The notes beneath the pieces are model-generated. The model saw only the letters and a list, made by a program, of their open reading frames with translations. It was not told the origin of the DNA and ran no database searches. From Planctomycetota bacterium (GTDB taxonomy: Bacteria; Planctomycetota; UBA8108; JACQVS01), in NCBI GenBank assembly GCA_028280485.1, contig JANQLS010000071.1:1-64000 (forward strand): a stretch of DNA of 64,000 nucleotides, written 5' to 3'. Shown here piece after piece: positions 19,057 through 29,300 of the stretch (positions are counted from its first letter, which is position 1; each line of letters starts with the position of its first letter). Position numbers and translations under genes: made by a program.

Positions 19057-20433
19057 ATGGTGGAACCCAAAGTTATCCTCGAGCTATCTCTCTACATCCT
19101 GATGACACTGTTGATCATCAGTTTGTGGCAGCGTCGTATCAATAAGGTACTCACTGAAAAAGTCGTTGCTGAAATTCGAGATTCGAAAGACCGAGGAACC
19201 GATAAAGCGATTGCCCAACATCCTCAAATAGACACTCAAGCTTGTATCGGCTGCGCAAGCTGTATCGCTGGCTGCCCTGAAAGCGGAGTTTTAGGAATCG
19301 TGAATGGGGTAGCTCACATCATTCATGGATCCAGGTGCATCGGCCACGGGAGATGTAAAACAGCTTGTCCCGTGGATGCGATTCAAATTGGGCTTGGGGA
19401 TGTTTCTAATCGAAGTGATATCCCCCTCCTTTCAGATGACTACGAGACCTCGGTCCCGGGTATGTATATCGCTGGTGAATTGGGTGGAATCGCATTAATT
19501 AGAAATGCGATCGAACAAGGCACGCATGTTATAGCCTCACTCCCTGAAAGCACCTCTCCTCACCCGAACGAACAACAAAATTCAAATGTAATAGATGTCT
19601 TGATCGTTGGTGCGGGTCCCACTGGAATTGCAGCATCGCTTAAAGCAAAGGAACAAGGCTTAAGATATTTAACGATCGATCAAGATGACGTGGGTGGTAC
19701 TGTCAGGAAATATCCCCGAAGAAAACTCACGATGACCCAACCCTTCACTCTACCGCTCTACGGAAAGGTGAAGAATAATGAGTTCATCAAAGAAGATTTA
19801 ATCTCTTTGTGGGAAGAGATCATTCAAAAATTCAATCTACAAATCAAAACAGGAATTAAATTTCTCCATTGTGAGAAAAATAAAAACACCTTCGTAACAG
19901 AAACCTCTAAAGGCCAAGTCTATTCCAGATTTGTCGTTCTTGCTTTAGGTCGTCGTGGTACCCCGAGGCGCCTCGGAGTTCCCGGTGAAGAAGCAGAAAA
20001 AGTTCTCTATCAGCTCATCGATGCGGCGACTTATAAGAACCAAAAGTTATTAGTGGTTGGCGGTGGTGACAGTGCCATCGAAGCAGCCACCGGATTAGCC
20101 AATCAATCTGGTAATCAAGTAACTTTGTCTTATAGGAAAAAACACTTTTTCCGACTTAAACCAAGAAATGAGGAACGCCTTACTCAATACGCGGAATCAG
20201 GTCGACTTCAATTGTTGATGGAATCCAATTTAAAAGAGATTTCATCAGACTCCGTCACTATAGAAATCGATGAAGATGGAGTGAAGAAGCACCAAGAAAT
20301 TGAGAACGATTTTGTCTTTATCTTCGCCGGCGGTGAACCTCCCTTCCCTCTATTAAAGAAACTGAATATTCGGTTTGGAGGAGAGGCGAGTGAACAGGAG
20401 CAAGCTCCCCCTGAGCTTGGGCGAACGACATGA
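19057..20433 (+). CDS. Membrane-anchored Fe-S/FAD pyridine-nucleotide oxidoreductase
   Basis: 458 residues from the ATG at 19057, which has AGAAGAG upstream; the frame is open further up but without support. One N-terminal membrane segment (about 7-25) is followed by a ferredoxin-like domain. Its first cluster motif is C63xxC66xxC69xxxC73. The second reads C94xxH97xxC100xxxC104, with His in place of a Cys. The rest is a two-dinucleotide-binding flavoprotein fold of the thioredoxin-reductase/YpdA kind: GAGPTG at 185-190 for FAD and GGGDSA at 335-340 for NAD(P). No CxxC disulfide site is visible. Its stop overlaps the next gene by 4 bases. Likely passes electrons from NAD(P)H to the membrane partner downstream (inference). 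Confidence 0.88.
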   Translation: MVEPKVILELSLYILMTLLIISLWQRRINKVLTEKVVAEIRDSKDRGTDKAIAQHPQIDTQACIGCASCIAGCPESGVLGIVNGVAHIIHGSRCIGHGRCKTACPVDAIQIGLGDVSNRSDIPLLSDDYETSVPGMYIAGELGGIALIRNAIEQGTHVIASLPESTSPHPNEQQNSNVIDVLIVGAGPTGIAASLKAKEQGLRYLTIDQDDVGGTVRKYPRRKLTMTQPFTLPLYGKVKNNEFIKEDLISLWEEIIQKFNLQIKTGIKFLHCEKNKNTFVTETSKGQVYSRFVVLALGRRGTPRRLGVPGEEAEKVLYQLIDAATYKNQKLLVVGGGDSAIEAATGLANQSGNQVTLSYRKKHFFRLKPRNEERLTQYAESGRLQLLMESNLKEISSDSVTIEIDEDGVKKHQEIENDFVFIFAGGEPPFPLLKKLNIRFGGEASEQEQAPPELGRTT

Positions 20434-21464
20434 GTCCGACTGAAGAATTCGAAGATTTTCTTATCATAGTTGACGATGAAGAAGAAAAGGAAATTCTGGA
20501 ACAAGCGAGTTCTACTGAAGCTCCTATTCCCTCTTCTGAGCCTGAGCCGGAACCCACTCGTGATCCCCCAGCGGCAAAACGGTCTCAAGCGTCGTTAAAA
20601 GTTCCATCGATAAGCTTCATCACCTGCAGTGTGACGTTTATTTGCCTATCGGGCTTACTCTACTCGGGTGCTGAGTATTATTTACTCGGAATCAAAGAAA
20701 GACCGTTTCACTACTTACATTCAGTTTTACGGCCCTCAGGAAAATTCGGCTTGCTCTTAGGAGTCGCTGGCACCGGCCTGATGGTCTTGAACTTAAGCTA
20801 CCTGATCCGGAAAAGACTCGCCGCCATTCAATGGCTGGGAACATTTAAAACTTGGATGAGGTTTCATGTTGTCACTGGACTCATCGGTCCCGCCCTAATT
20901 CTTTTCCACACGGGCTTTGCACCCTATAGCGCCATGGGAATGTTAGCTCTCTCTACGATGACCATCGTAGTGCTGGCCGGAATTCTAGGGCGTTACATTT
21001 ATGCCCACGTCCCCCGCTCCAATGAAGGTCAAGAATTAGATCGAGATGAAGTACGACTTCGATTGAGGACTTACAAGCAAAAGCTTGAGAAGCTTGGTCT
21101 GAACTTAGATCAGTTAAAATACTTGAATCTAAACCCCAACACCTCAGCAACCTTAAATATCTTTGTAAAAATCGGACGGATTATCACTGGGGATAAACAA
21201 ACTCGTCAGCAACTTAAGAAGTTAAAGAATCGAGTACTCCTGGATCCGAACTTATGCAGTAAATCGAAACAGATATTCCCCTTACTAAAAAAACTTTGCC
21301 AAGAACACCATTGGCTGACTCGTTATAACGAGCTTCGCTCATTGATGTCATCGTGGAGATTTCTCCATCGCTGGTTGGCCATCGTGATGATTGTAGTTGT
21401 GATCCTTCACGTTGTGATAGCCGTTGCGTTCGGAGACCTCTGGATGCTGAAAGGAGTGAAGTAA
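20430..21464 (+). CDS. Heme-b-type integral membrane protein of the redox cluster
   Basis: 344 residues. The acidic, Pro-rich N-terminus (1-55) is probably cytoplasmic. About five membrane segments follow. Histidines sit in the pattern expected for b-heme ligands (RFHVV and LFHTGF in one helix pair, FLHRW and ILHVV near the end). A basic helical segment (about 195-300) separates the third and last helices. This resembles ferric-reductase or cytochrome b561-like membrane components, though no exact family is recognised. The start overlaps the oxidoreductase (ATGA) and the stop overlaps the next gene, so the set is translationally coupled. Probable role: electron transfer across the inner membrane to the multiheme cytochrome. 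Confidence 0.8.
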   Translation: MSPTEEFEDFLIIVDDEEEKEILEQASSTEAPIPSSEPEPEPTRDPPAAKRSQASLKVPSISFITCSVTFICLSGLLYSGAEYYLLGIKERPFHYLHSVLRPSGKFGLLLGVAGTGLMVLNLSYLIRKRLAAIQWLGTFKTWMRFHVVTGLIGPALILFHTGFAPYSAMGMLALSTMTIVVLAGILGRYIYAHVPRSNEGQELDRDEVRLRLRTYKQKLEKLGLNLDQLKYLNLNPNTSATLNIFVKIGRIITGDKQTRQQLKKLKNRVLLDPNLCSKSKQIFPLLKKLCQEHHWLTRYNELRSLMSSWRFLHRWLAIVMIVVVILHVVIAVAFGDLWMLKGVK

Positions 21465-23191
21465 TGTTTTCCGATCCAAGAGGTCCCATACTGTTCGGGG
21501 TGGGAATGCTCCTCTTGATGGGTTGTTTCATCGCATTGAATCATCCCATGCCGGGCGCATTGTCTTCTCCTCACTCTAATATCCACGAGTCTACAAAGCT
21601 CTCCTCCTGCTCGACTTGTCACTCGGAGCAAGGATTAGCACAGGGTTGCTTAGATTGCCACGAAGAGATTCAAGATCAACTCGATCAAAATATGGGTTTT
21701 CATCATTTTTTACTGAAAGAAAAGGAAATCCAGTGTGCGAATTGTCATATGGAGCATCTGGGAAAAGACTTCAAGATTACTAATTTAAAATCATGGAGAG
21801 GAGTTGACCCTCAATTTTTCAGACATGAACATGTTGAATTTCAGCTCGTAGGGCAACACAACAAGTTGGATTGTATTCAGTGCCACAACGAAGAATTCCA
21901 GGGGAAATTCCAGCTTTCCGATTACAAAAATGTAAAAAGAACTCAGTCGTTTTTAGGTTTGAATCAAGAGTGCATCAGTTGTCATGAAGACATTCACTCG
22001 GGAGGCCTATCGAAAAATTGTGAGTCTTGCCATGACCAAAACGCATTTAATCCGGCCTCAAAGTTTGATCATGGTCTTCATTTCCCGCTGACGGGTGCTC
22101 ATACAAAATTGTCGTGCCAAAGCTGTCATGAAATTGCAGAATCAGGAACATCAGAACGATTGGAGCATCCTTTCGGAGCAGTCAAGGGTACTCAATGCCA
22201 TCAATGTCATAACTCACCTCACCTAGTTGATCTCGCGCCCAATTGTGAGACGTGCCATCTCACCACCGACACGACCTGGACTCAAGCCTTAGAGGTCATG
22301 ACGGCAAAACATCATAAGGAAACGTCTTTCCCACTGGAGTCACCTCATCACGAAGTGAGCTGTGAAAAATGCCATGAATCAGAGTTAGAGTACCTTCAGA
22401 AATACCCCTCCATTCATCAACTGGGATACAATCGTCAGCCCGAAACCTGTAACGGTTGTCATCAGGATGTACACGGTGGGCAATTCGATGACAGGTACTC
22501 ACAGTGTACTGATTGTCACTCCGATCAGCATTTTATACCTTCAAACTTTGGGCATAGCTTACACGCGAAAGTCTATCCCCTCACCGCCCCTCACAAAGCG
22601 GTATCTTGCCTTCACTGCCATGATCAGCAAAGTGAAAACAAAGTCGTCCAATTTGCAGGCACTCCCCGGAGTTGTAAATCCTGTCATGAAAATCCTCACG
22701 GCAAACAATTTCAAAATGAACTCCTAAACGGTGATTGTTCTCATTGCCACAGCGAAGAACATCAGAATTTTAAAATTGTTCCTTTCGACCACTTTGCTCA
22801 AACCGGATACCTGCTGGATGGAGCTCACCTCGAAGCTGATTGCAGTCGCTGCCATCCAAGCGAAAAGAATGAGACATCAAAACAAACCCAAAGTTCAATC
22901 GTGAAGTACAGAGGCATCTCACAAAAATGTTCTTCCTGTCACGACGATTATCACCAAGGTCAATTCGAGAAATCTCAGACTTGTGACTCTTGTCACACGA
23001 GTCGAAGTTCCTGGAAGAAAATTGATTTCGATCACAACACCCAATCGAAATTTCACTTAGATAAAACCCACGCAAAGGTTGATTGTAAGAGCTGTCATCC
23101 CCAAATCACGGCAAAAGATGGCTCAAAACTCACTCAGTTTAAACCCCTTGGGATGGAGTGTCAGGATTGTCATGAACTTCCAAAACGCTAA
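21464..23191 (+). CDS. Twenty-heme c-type cytochrome, membrane-anchored
   Basis: 575 residues from the ATG at 21464, preceded by AAGGAG and overlapping the previous stop by one base. A hydrophobic segment at about 8-25 acts as signal or anchor. I count 20 CxxCH heme sites by hand. Repeating modules carry FDH...F.L.GAH...C..CH followed by C..CH.D.H.GQF, so heme pairs recur with distal His supplied from H.GQ and GAH motifs. Family: cytochrome c3/doubled-CxxCH-like multiheme proteins. Acts in the periplasm as an electron conduit between the membrane partner upstream and the second cytochrome and beta-barrel downstream (inference). Confidence 0.92.
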   Translation: MFSDPRGPILFGVGMLLLMGCFIALNHPMPGALSSPHSNIHESTKLSSCSTCHSEQGLAQGCLDCHEEIQDQLDQNMGFHHFLLKEKEIQCANCHMEHLGKDFKITNLKSWRGVDPQFFRHEHVEFQLVGQHNKLDCIQCHNEEFQGKFQLSDYKNVKRTQSFLGLNQECISCHEDIHSGGLSKNCESCHDQNAFNPASKFDHGLHFPLTGAHTKLSCQSCHEIAESGTSERLEHPFGAVKGTQCHQCHNSPHLVDLAPNCETCHLTTDTTWTQALEVMTAKHHKETSFPLESPHHEVSCEKCHESELEYLQKYPSIHQLGYNRQPETCNGCHQDVHGGQFDDRYSQCTDCHSDQHFIPSNFGHSLHAKVYPLTAPHKAVSCLHCHDQQSENKVVQFAGTPRSCKSCHENPHGKQFQNELLNGDCSHCHSEEHQNFKIVPFDHFAQTGYLLDGAHLEADCSRCHPSEKNETSKQTQSSIVKYRGISQKCSSCHDDYHQGQFEKSQTCDSCHTSRSSWKKIDFDHNTQSKFHLDKTHAKVDCKSCHPQITAKDGSKLTQFKPLGMECQDCHELPKR

Positions 23192-24371
23192 ACTCCCCAA
23201 CCGTTTTGCTCAATTGGGATCGATAGTTCTTCTTATCGGCTACCTACTCTTAGTCGTCGACTGCGATACCTTTATGCCTCGTCACAATTGGAACGAGTCC
23301 TGGGGTCCATTAGTACCGCATGACACATTTCCTGGTGATTGCTCCATCTGCCATAAGTCATCCGGCTGGAGTCAACTCAAGGAGGACTTCTCCTTTGACC
23401 ATGAGAAAGAAACGGGATACGCCTTAGAAGGTGCGCATGTTCATGCTGCATGCTTGAGATGCCACAACGACCGCGGCCCTGTCTCTGAATTTGTCATCCA
23501 TGGTTGTGGAGGTTGTCATCTTGACGAACACCAAGGTAATCTTGGCCCTCAGTGTGAACGTTGCCACGATCAGAACTCCTGGAATCCAGTAGGAGTTATC
23601 TCGGATCACGCCCGAACGAGATTCCCTTTGAGTGGAATTCATGCGGTAACTCCATGTGAGTCCTGCCATCCTCGCGCTCCAGCAGGGGAATATCGTGGAG
23701 CCCCCACTCGGTGTGAAGCCTGTCATACCAAAGATTTTCAACAAGCGACTCCGAACCATGAGGCACAAGGTTGGGTCCATAACTGTACGCGTTGTCACAA
23801 TACTTCCGGGTGGGGCGGTGCCTACTTAAGTCACGATTTCTTTCCCTTGGTTCAAGGGCACGGTGGGCTGAACTGTAATCAGTGTCACTTAGGCAATAAC
23901 TTCTCAGGGCTATCCCCTGCGTGTGATCCTTGCCATCACGATGATTATGTGTCGGCGCCCAATCATGTAGCCTCAAGTTACCCATTAAACTGTGAAAGCT
24001 GCCATACGATCTCAGCCTGGAAGCCAGCAACCTTCTTTCATCAACCCCCAATTCCACCTTGTAACAATTGTCATAACAGTGACTACGTAAGCGCTCCCAA
24101 TCACCAAAGCTTAGGTTATTCACTGCTCTGTCAAAACTGTCACACCACCAATGCGTGGAGGCCATCAACCTACACCCATCGCTTCCCATTAACTGGAGAT
24201 CACAACCTCTCTTGTACTTCCTGCCATCAGTCTGGAAACGCTGCTCAATTTACCTGCATCAATTGTCACGAGCACCGGAGGTCGGAGGCGGACGACGAGC
24301 ACAGTGATGTCAATGGATACATCTACAGCTCTCAAGCTTGTTACAACTGCCACCCCAACGGAAGAAGTTAG
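23172..24371 (+). CDS. Fifteen-heme c-type cytochrome
   Basis: 399 residues from the ATG at 23172, with AGGA 8 bases upstream and a 20-base overlap with the 20-heme gene. An N-terminal hydrophobic helix (about 12-29) ends in VVDC, which could be an atypical lipobox or simply an anchor. I count 15 CxxCH sites. The second half repeats a unit of the form NC..CH....W..., PNH...Y.L.C..CH, with DDYVSAPNH and SDYVSAPNH as near copies. Predicted periplasmic or outer-surface electron carrier, working with its 20-heme neighbour and possibly reaching the beta-barrel encoded next. Confidence 0.9.
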   Translation: MNFQNAKLPNRFAQLGSIVLLIGYLLLVVDCDTFMPRHNWNESWGPLVPHDTFPGDCSICHKSSGWSQLKEDFSFDHEKETGYALEGAHVHAACLRCHNDRGPVSEFVIHGCGGCHLDEHQGNLGPQCERCHDQNSWNPVGVISDHARTRFPLSGIHAVTPCESCHPRAPAGEYRGAPTRCEACHTKDFQQATPNHEAQGWVHNCTRCHNTSGWGGAYLSHDFFPLVQGHGGLNCNQCHLGNNFSGLSPACDPCHHDDYVSAPNHVASSYPLNCESCHTISAWKPATFFHQPPIPPCNNCHNSDYVSAPNHQSLGYSLLCQNCHTTNAWRPSTYTHRFPLTGDHNLSCTSCHQSGNAAQFTCINCHEHRRSEADDEHSDVNGYIYSSQACYNCHPNGRS

Positions 24372-24420
24372 CCTTGGAGAAACAGTAAAAAAATTTATGG
24401 AATCAACAATACGTAAGTAT

Positions 24421-24597
24421 TTAGTTTCTGTTGATTAAACAGAAACTAAGCCGAGTTGGGATCAACTCGGCCGCGAACAAAGATCGAAGGTCTTTGTTCC
24501 ATCATTACTTCATTGGTTCGCAGAGCCTATGTTTAGCGGAGTGTAAGCAAATCTAAGATTTGCTGAAACGGTTGAAGCTGCCTCCGAAGGAGCAAGA
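24421..24597 (+). other. Array of five consecutive hairpins between the cytochrome and beta-barrel genes
   Basis: Five inverted repeats follow one another: 24421-24449 (TTAGTTTCTGTT arms), 24450-24471 (CCGAGTTG/CAACTCGG), 24475-24499 (GAACAAAGA/TCTTTGTTC, extended inside), 24546-24564 (AGCAAATC/GATTTGCT) and a weaker one at about 24579-24594 (CTCC/GGAG). None is followed by a T-run. The array fills the untranslated gap before the ribosome site of the next gene, so it could be an RNA leader, a processing or stability element, or a protein-binding array. Confidence 0.6.
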
Positions 24598-24632
24598 TTC
24601 AACATAAACGATTTAGTGAAGAGGAAACCAAA

Positions 24633-26285
24633 ATGCAAAATTCAAAATATAGAAAGATCTATGCTCAGATTTTTGCGTTGGGTATTGCCTTCACATGCTG
24701 CTCAATGTTCGACTTAATAGCTAAAGAGCAAGTTGTAAGCCGCATCCAAATTGTAATCCCAGAAGGTTTTTACATCGACGCTGGTAAAAATGAGCACTTA
24801 GCTCCAGGAATGGTCGGAATAGTGACTCGGGGCGGTCGATTAATTTCTAAAGCCCAAATTGAACGTTGTTCTCCACGATCTTCCCTACTCACCTCGCTCG
24901 ATTCTGTCGTAGGGGAATCTCTTCGAGTTGGAGATGTCGTGAAGTTCACTATCGTTACTCCAGCTCGAACAAATCGAACTTCCACTCCCCCAGAAGTTAA
25001 AAGGCCCAAGAAGCCTCGCAACTTCACCCCATTGCTGGCACCCGACAAGCAAAGCAAGGGCTTGACGACTCCAAAAAACCTTTCTCATGGTAGGATTTGG
25101 TTCAATCAAGACTTACAAGTGGATTCTAACGATGGGTTGAGGGATTACTCCATTTCAAGATTAGGCACTCGAGGAAGCGTCGAACGTCTCAAAGGTTCTT
25201 TGTGGAGCATCAATTGGTACAATCAATTATCGTATCGAGATGGAGATGTATTAGAAAACTCAGACGGTTTTAACCAACTACGATTTGACCTCTATCGATT
25301 ATCCATCCAAAAGCGATACCCAGATGACAGCCTCTTGAGGTTTGGTAGGTTCTTGCCCCATGAGTTACCTCAAGTGGGTTACTTAGATGGAACTCAAGGG
25401 GAAAAAGTTCTAATGGAAGGCCTTCGCTTAGGTAGCTTTCTAGGGTTTAAACCGGACCGAGATCGACTTTCACCATCGATCAAAGAACCATTGATCATCC
25501 CCTATTTAAGAATTCATTCAGAATCCGATTCTCATGAGCTGAGCTCAACGACGGGCGTACTCTCATCTCTCTATGAAGGCAAGGTAGATAGAGTAGCGTT
25601 TATCGCTTATCAATCGTTGAGACTCGGCTCAAATTTTTACTGTTCATCAACTTCAGAGATCGATTTTGATGTGGGTAACATGGAACATAGGGACGGCGTT
25701 CAGCTCACCCGATGGAACGCCTATCTCAGTTATTTTGTTTTACCCAACATCAACATTATGGGAGGTATCGATCGATATCAACCTATCGATATTCGAGCGG
25801 AACGAGATTCTACCGAGCTTATCATCCTAAACGCTATAAACGAAAATTCCTGGCGCTACTGGATAGGTTCAACCCAAAATTTATTTTGGGGGCTTCGCCT
25901 CCATGAGGAGATCTCTTGGGTGAACTCTTCCCCAGGAGACGACCTGCTCTTGTGGAACGTCAGTCTTTCAAAATATAGTAAAGTCTGGTTCCCATCTGCG
26001 AGCCTCACGGTATCTATCTATAATTTAGACAGTACTTTTGAAGATGGTTACGGCGGGCATATCACGGCCTACCTCCCCCTGTTTGATCATAAGCTTTCAT
26101 TCCAAGCTTCACTGAGTACCCAGTGGATTGAATTAGGCTCACAAGAGTTCGATTTTCGTAATTTAACCTTCCGAGCAAATTGGCAAATGACCCAAAAATT
26201 ACGGGCTCACCTGGGAATGTCTTACGGAATCGGGGATGACGTCGAACGGGTTTTCGTCGATGTCGGCCTATCCTTCACTTGGTAG
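24633..26285 (+). CDS. Predicted outer-membrane beta-barrel (porin-like) partner of the cytochromes
   Basis: 550 residues, ATG preceded by GAGGAAA. A signal peptide covers about 1-31. A periplasmic N-terminal part (about 35-150) ends in a Lys/Pro/Thr-rich linker. From about 160 to the end there are alternating amphipathic strands with aromatic girdles and loops (IWFNQDLQV, LWSINWYNQLSY, LTFRANWQM). The last strand ends FTW, the aromatic C-terminal signature used for outer-membrane assembly. I do not recognise a named family. Position right after two multiheme cytochromes suggests the barrel of a porin-cytochrome conduit. A simple porin or efflux-type barrel is the alternative. Confidence 0.7.
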   Translation: MQNSKYRKIYAQIFALGIAFTCCSMFDLIAKEQVVSRIQIVIPEGFYIDAGKNEHLAPGMVGIVTRGGRLISKAQIERCSPRSSLLTSLDSVVGESLRVGDVVKFTIVTPARTNRTSTPPEVKRPKKPRNFTPLLAPDKQSKGLTTPKNLSHGRIWFNQDLQVDSNDGLRDYSISRLGTRGSVERLKGSLWSINWYNQLSYRDGDVLENSDGFNQLRFDLYRLSIQKRYPDDSLLRFGRFLPHELPQVGYLDGTQGEKVLMEGLRLGSFLGFKPDRDRLSPSIKEPLIIPYLRIHSESDSHELSSTTGVLSSLYEGKVDRVAFIAYQSLRLGSNFYCSSTSEIDFDVGNMEHRDGVQLTRWNAYLSYFVLPNINIMGGIDRYQPIDIRAERDSTELIILNAINENSWRYWIGSTQNLFWGLRLHEEISWVNSSPGDDLLLWNVSLSKYSKVWFPSASLTVSIYNLDSTFEDGYGGHITAYLPLFDHKLSFQASLSTQWIELGSQEFDFRNLTFRANWQMTQKLRAHLGMSYGIGDDVERVFVDVGLSFTW

Positions 26286-26303
26286 CTTCCCCATAAATAA
26301 AAG

Positions 26304-26350
26304 TTGGGCGATAAAAACAGCTGGTCACCATTAGCTGTATTATCGCCCAA
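26304..26350 (-). terminator. Long hairpin between convergent genes
   Basis: Outer arms TTGGGCGATAA (26304-26314) and TTATCGCCCAA (26340-26350) are perfectly complementary, with inner ACAGCT/AGCTGT pairing. On the minus strand the hairpin is followed by CTTTTATTTA, so it best serves the large minus-strand gene. It may also stop transcripts from the beta-barrel gene. Confidence 0.7.
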
Positions 26351-26396
26351 GGCGGATGAGTAAGTAGTTAGCTAGACCTCTGAGAGTCAACGCATA

Positions 26397-29300
26397 TCAA
26401 TCTTGTCCTTCACAACTTGAATGAGAAAGACAATCCAGAGCATCATCGTCTGTTGGATCTGGACCACAATAACGTACTCCTGGAGTTGTGGGTGCCTGCC
26501 CTCCCAAGAATAGATACGTCAGACCAAATATTGAATCGTTCATTAAAACCTCTCCGTCATCATCGAGATCTGAGGCGTCTAAACACTGTAAGTCTCTATT
26601 CCCATGAAAGAGGTGAAAGAGAATCTCCATAGGGTCACCTAAATTGATCCTTCCATCTCCATTTGAATCCCCTCGTAAAAAGGATGGACCAGGAGGCTCA
26701 CTGAGAGTTGTCAAAAGTAGAGGGCTCACTTCAGAATGATCCGCAGCGTTCCCAGAATGATCGAAGGCATTCACCCAGAGCTCATAAGACTTTTCGGGCT
26801 CTAAAGAATCAATCCTAGTTCCAGTTACTGAAGCAGGTACAGAAGCCACGGTCATCAAACCAGCACCCTCTTCGTTTTCTCTGGCGAGGACTTGATACCC
26901 AGCGACTCCTTGGTTATCCGTCGCCGGCTCCCAATCTAAATCGACACCCCGGTAAGTTAAGTTATCGAAAGTGAGGCCTGGGGTTGCAGTTGGAGGCTCG
27001 TCATCTTCTTCCTCGTGTTCTTCCTCATCCCAAGGAATGGAAATTCTTGGCAGAACGGTAATGGTGGCAGAAGTAGAGACGACAAACTCACCGTCATCGG
27101 CAGACACTTGGACTTGATAAACTCCAGCCTCTGTAAAGAAAGCTCGGGTTGTTGCAAAGTTAAGTCGAGTTCGACTCGAAGGCGGACTGAAGTCAATCTC
27201 TCCCGGCCCACTCAATTTACTATAGGTATAGATAGGATCAGGATGGTCGACGATGATGGCGCTGAGATAGACATTATCTAAAGGCAGTCGTATCGTCGCA
27301 TCTCGCAATTGACTGACGAATGGGGGCTTGTTTTCAACCACAGTGGGTTGCCATACTCGTACCATGATTCGTCCAGTAGAGCTTAGCTCTCCATCACTCA
27401 CCGTCACCTCAAAGTGATAAAAACCCTCCGTAGAAAATTGAACTTCGATGTCTTGAAGTTCTGGATTCTCGATCGAAATCTCTTCGGGACCACTACTCAA
27501 CGCCCAAGAGTAGCTCAGCTCACCATCTTCAGGTAAACCATCATCCAACGCACTTGCATGAAGCACAGTGGAACTCTCATCGGGTAATTCAAGAAAAGAA
27601 TCTTCGGCTGAGACGGAGATGACCGGAGGCTTATTCCCTACTAATGAAGGATAAACATGAAAGTAAAAAACATGATCCGCCGAACCTTCTGAATTCGTCG
27701 CCCTGACAATGGCCGTCCCCACCCCCTCTTGATCGGGCTGGGGAACCCATTCTGCTCTTCCCCCATTAAGAGTCATACCCTCGGGGCCGGAAACCAAGGT
27801 AAGAGTGGGTGTGGGACGTCCTTGAACCGCCATCTGGTAATGGAAAAGGTCGCCCACAATTCCTCGATAATACGCGAGACCATCTTTGTAGTACGAAACG
27901 ATCTCTCCGTTGTTACTCCCAGTAACATGGTAAATATTAGGAGGGATATTTACGTGCTCAGGGCCATAAAAGACATTGCTGAGTTCAGAAATGTTTCCAG
28001 CGGCATCCACCGCAGCAACTTTATAAGAAGCTCGACTGGTACTCCACTCAGGAAAATCCCAATCGACCACCACCTCAGTCCCTTCGACTTGATCAAAGGC
28101 CCTGTATCCTTTATGCCATCGATTGGTGTAGTAATAACGGTAAATCTTATAGCCGGCTACACCCACTCGGTCTTCGGATGGATTCCAAGTGATCCTTGCC
28201 GAAGTATCGCTCAGCAATTCCAGGAGACGTAGATCGGTCGGCCCTGTCGGAGGTAAGGTATCGATGACACTTAATTGATAAGTCTGACTAACTGAGCCTA
28301 CAACATTTGTAGCGGTAATTGTAATTTCATGATCCCCTAATTGATGAGATTCGGGAATCCATTCGACCCTCCCCGTTTCAGGTTGAACCGTAACTCCCTT
28401 AGGTCCCTCAAAGACAGAAAAAGTTATGGGCTCTGCTCCGGTTACAGCAAGGTTATAAACGTGAGACTCTCCGACGTCCACTGGATCACTTCCCGGCGAA
28501 GATAGAATCGTGGGGAGTGCGTTACTAACAGTGATTTCATGACTGGATTCAGCTGAATTACCCTTGGAATCGAAGGCGCGAGCCAACAAAGTATAAACTC
28601 CATCCTCAACCCTTTTCGAAAACCAATTGATACGATATGGAGCAGGGCCCGCTGAGGAACCGACTTTTGAACCATTAATATAGTAATCGACTTTTCTGAT
28701 TCCAGACGCATCGTGAGCTGTGACATTGAGTGCAACATCATTGGATACAACCATATCCAATGCCGGCTTGACAATGCTAACTACTGGTGGCTCGTTATCA
28801 TGGTTGAGGTTTCCACCAAACTGCTTAATAAAATACAGATTGCCATCTTCTTCAAAGGGGCTATCAATCACTACTAAGTCTAAGAATCCATCTTCGTCGA
28901 GATCCTCAACGATTGTAAAATGACGAATGGAACCGATAGGATCATGAGAGACAATTCCGTCTTCTGAAAATACAGAGAAGAATCCTTGTCCTCCAATTCT
29001 CCCCATAACTTCTCCCCGACCATCTCGATCAAAGTCAGCTATCTTTAGGGCTACTGGTAATTCAGGAATGACTTCATATTCAGTCGATCCAGTTCGACCA
29101 CTATGCTGAAGCGTTTTAATTAATCGATGTTCAGGATCAGCCGTTGGAAATTGACGGTAGGAATAAGTGTGCGCGAGGTCTAATAAACCATCGCCATTTA
29201 AATCTCCAAGAGCGAACTCCGGATAAGCAAAAAGTTCTTCTGACTCTTCAAAGACTCCATCGCCGAGGCCGAATAGAATTGCGGAACCTCCAGAAACTAA

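Noticed and set aside
23424..24189. Long antisense open frames across the 15-heme cytochrome gene
   Set aside because: Mirror of a CxxCH-rich gene on the plus strand. The plus frame has 15 heme sites and a ribosome site.
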